Shown one piece after another: positions 62,705 to 64,000 of a stretch of 64,000 nt of DNA. This stretch comes from an uncultured Porphyromonadaceae bacterium (lineage in GTDB: Bacteria > Bacteroidota > Bacteroidia > Bacteroidales > Muribaculaceae), in the NCBI GenBank assembly GCA_900546365.1, contig URCF01000003.1:1-64000 (forward strand). Direction: 5' to 3'. The first letter of the stretch is position 1, and each line of letters begins with the position of its first letter. The notes under the pieces were generated by a model. That model did no database searches. It was given only the letters and a program-made list of their open reading frames with translations, and was not told where the DNA came from. The position numbers and the translations under genes were made by a program.

Positions 62705-63787
62705 ATGAAGATAGCGGTGCTTATTTCCGGAGGCGTGGACAGTGCCGTGACTGTTTACCGCTTGTTGGAGCAGGGCTACACTGACCTGCATCTGTTTTAT
62801 ATCCGCATAGGCCTCGACACCGACGAGGGCGACTGCTCCGCCGAGGAGGATATCGAGATGTGCAGTTTCATCGCTGCCAAGTTCCACCTGCCTTTTGATG
62901 TGGTGTCGCTCCATCAGGAGTATTGGGACAATGTGATGGAGTACGCGCTCCGCACGGTCCGCCAGGGGTTGACTCCCAATCCCGACATTATGTGCAACCG
63001 TATCATCAAGTTCGGATATTTCGAGGAACGCTATGGCCATGAATTTGACCGCACCGCCACCGGGCATTATGCCACAGTGCGCTATAAGGACGGCCTCACA
63101 TGGCTCGGTACTGCAGCGGACCCAGTCAAGGACCAGACGGATTTCCTTGCCCGCATAAGCTACACCCAGCTGAGCCACCTTATGTTCCCTATCGGCGACC
63201 TTCCTAAATCCGCCGTGCGTGAGCTTGCCGTCAAATCCGCCATGCCCAATGCGTTCCGCCGCGACAGCCAGGGGATATGCTTCCTTGGCAATATCAACTA
63301 CAACGATTTCATACGCCGCCACCTCGGCGAGCGTCCAGGCCCGATTGTGGAGATTGAGACCGGACGCAAACTCGGCACCCATCGCGGTTTCTGGTTCCAC
63401 ACCATCGGCCAACGCAAGGGACTCGGGTTGAGCGGGGGCCCCTGGTATGTGGTCAAGAAAAATGTACATCAGAATGTGATATATGTGTCAAGAGGGTACG
63501 ATACCGAAAAACAATATGGTCGCACTCTCCATCTTGATGAGATGCACTGGATTACCACCGACCCCTGGGCCGACGATTGCTCCGGTGTGCAGATTACGTT
63601 CAAAAACCGTCACACTCCCGAATTTTTCAACGCTTCCCTCACTCGCCTTCCCGATGGCGACTATGTGGTGGAGAGCGAGCGCAAGGTGCAGGGGATTGCC
63701 CCCGGACAATTCTGCGTGATCTACGACCGCGACAGGCAGCTGTGTCTCGGCAGCGGCATCATCACCGGACGCGCTGTTGATTTATAA
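62705..63787 (+). CDS. mnmA: tRNA 2-thiouridylase MnmA
   Basis: Adds sulfur to U34 of tRNA-Lys, -Glu and -Gln. The PP-loop SGGVDSAV lies at 8-15. The catalytic Cys is in NPDIMCNRIIKFG near 97, and the second Cys, which takes the persulfide, is in QGICFLGNINYNDF near 192. ATGHYA and FDRTATGHYATV near 115 complete the pattern. The 360-residue length is standard. Bacteroidetes often encode more than one MnmA paralogue. It starts 4 bases after the DoxX stop. Confidence 0.93.
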   Translation: MKIAVLISGGVDSAVTVYRLLEQGYTDLHLFYIRIGLDTDEGDCSAEEDIEMCSFIAAKFHLPFDVVSLHQEYWDNVMEYALRTVRQGLTPNPDIMCNRIIKFGYFEERYGHEFDRTATGHYATVRYKDGLTWLGTAADPVKDQTDFLARISYTQLSHLMFPIGDLPKSAVRELAVKSAMPNAFRRDSQGICFLGNINYNDFIRRHLGERPGPIVEIETGRKLGTHRGFWFHTIGQRKGLGLSGGPWYVVKKNVHQNVIYVSRGYDTEKQYGRTLHLDEMHWITTDPWADDCSGVQITFKNRHTPEFFNASLTRLPDGDYVVESERKVQGIAPGQFCVIYDRDRQLCLGSGIITGRAVDL

Positions 63788-63808
63788 ATATTTACTATAC
63801 CTCGAAAA

Positions 63809-64000
63809 ATGAACCAAGACACCTCCTCCGGCCGTTCACGAAGAGTGAAACTCAAAGTGCTCGGCATATCATATAGCCAGATTCAGTCCGGTGCCTACGC
63901 TCTCATTCTTGCGCAGGTCAACGGTCCCTACCGTATTCCGGTGGTGATTGGAGCGGCTGAGGCCCAGTCCATAGCCTTGCGTATGGAGAGCATTACCCCG
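63809..64000 (+). CDS. Bifunctional nuclease (BFN/DUF151) family protein, partial
   Basis: The first 64 codons of a gene that runs off the window. VKLKVLGISYSQIQSGAYALILAQVNGPYRIPVVIG and AEAQSIALRMESITP match the N-terminus of bifunctional nuclease domain proteins. Start ATG 63809 follows mnmA by 21 bases on the same strand. The C-terminal part and any fused UVR domain cannot be seen. Confidence 0.82.
   Translation, partial: MNQDTSSGRSRRVKLKVLGISYSQIQSGAYALILAQVNGPYRIPVVIGAAEAQSIALRMESITP

Noticed and set aside
1..64000. Mobile elements, prophage, CRISPR arrays, toxin-antitoxin or restriction systems
   Set aside because: No transposase, integrase, phage, Cas, toxin-antitoxin or methylase/nuclease pair is encoded, and no long direct or terminal inverted repeats were seen.

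Overview
This window comes from a Bacteroidota chromosome, most likely order Bacteroidales and plausibly Muribaculaceae or a close relative. That placement is inferred from gene content: sprA next to ruvA, gldH next to ricT, DUF4493/PCMD/DUF3575/DUF4923 proteins that are largely restricted to Bacteroidales, and Bacteroidetes-type promoters (TTTG/TTG, about 20 bases, TAnnTTTG). Shine-Dalgarno signals are weak and genes are tightly packed with ATGA or TGATG overlaps. I see no insertion sequence, prophage, CRISPR array, rRNA operon or plasmid function. It reads as core chromosome with a few accessory envelope loci.

Layout. 1-8965 (+): the end of an exopolysaccharide region (Wzc-type tyrosine kinase/co-polymerase and a UDP-sugar 4,6-dehydratase), then an envelope trio: a DUF3575 protein, an OmpA-like/TPR protein and an outer-membrane protein built of three repeated barrel units. 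9037-18712 (-): a long run coding for coiled-coil protein, ZapA, a possible 6S-like RNA, RNase Y, RicT, GldH, a HAD phosphatase, an M24 peptidase, CCA-adding enzyme, QueD, QueE, HdeD and an ion channel with an unusual selectivity filter. 18805-26799 (-): FBPase class III, then PanC-PanD-Ffh-FolD-CapA-like-DUF4250-RecR-GNAT. 26978-27051 (-): tRNA-Pro(TGG) with a strong terminator. 27154-32583: a small lipoprotein, TcdA, an NlpC/P60 lipoprotein, an HtrA/Deg protease, MetA and an RluA-type pseudouridine synthase. 32657-47867 (+): RuvA, the giant SprA translocon, an ABC-F ATPase, a UvrD/PcrA helicase, NspC, a glycosyltransferase and RadC. 47868-50444 (-): TrkA and TrkH potassium uptake. 50555-56338 (-): a four-gene surface locus (DUF4493+PCMD lipoprotein, two paralogous barrel proteins, second PCMD lipoprotein) closed by a strong terminator. 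56482-64000: a DUF4923 protein, a glycosyltransferase, a surface-type lipoprotein, ClpB, a DUF5106/thioredoxin-like protein with a DoxX membrane protein, MnmA and the start of a bifunctional nuclease.

How the genes fit together. Much of the window serves RNA and tRNA maturation (RNase Y, RicT, CCA enzyme, QueD/QueE, TcdA, RluA-type synthase, MnmA) and DNA maintenance (RecR, RuvA, PcrA, RadC). A second theme is the cell envelope: polysaccharide assembly, OmpA-like and barrel proteins, the type IX secretion components SprA and GldH, and many lipoproteins. The least described parts are the DUF4493/PCMD-barrel-barrel-PCMD operon, the triplicated barrel protein with its OmpA and DUF3575 partners, the HdeD gene whose start codon abuts nested inverted repeats and whose neighbour is a TVGCN-filter channel, and a MetA with Asp at the position that sets acyl-donor choice.
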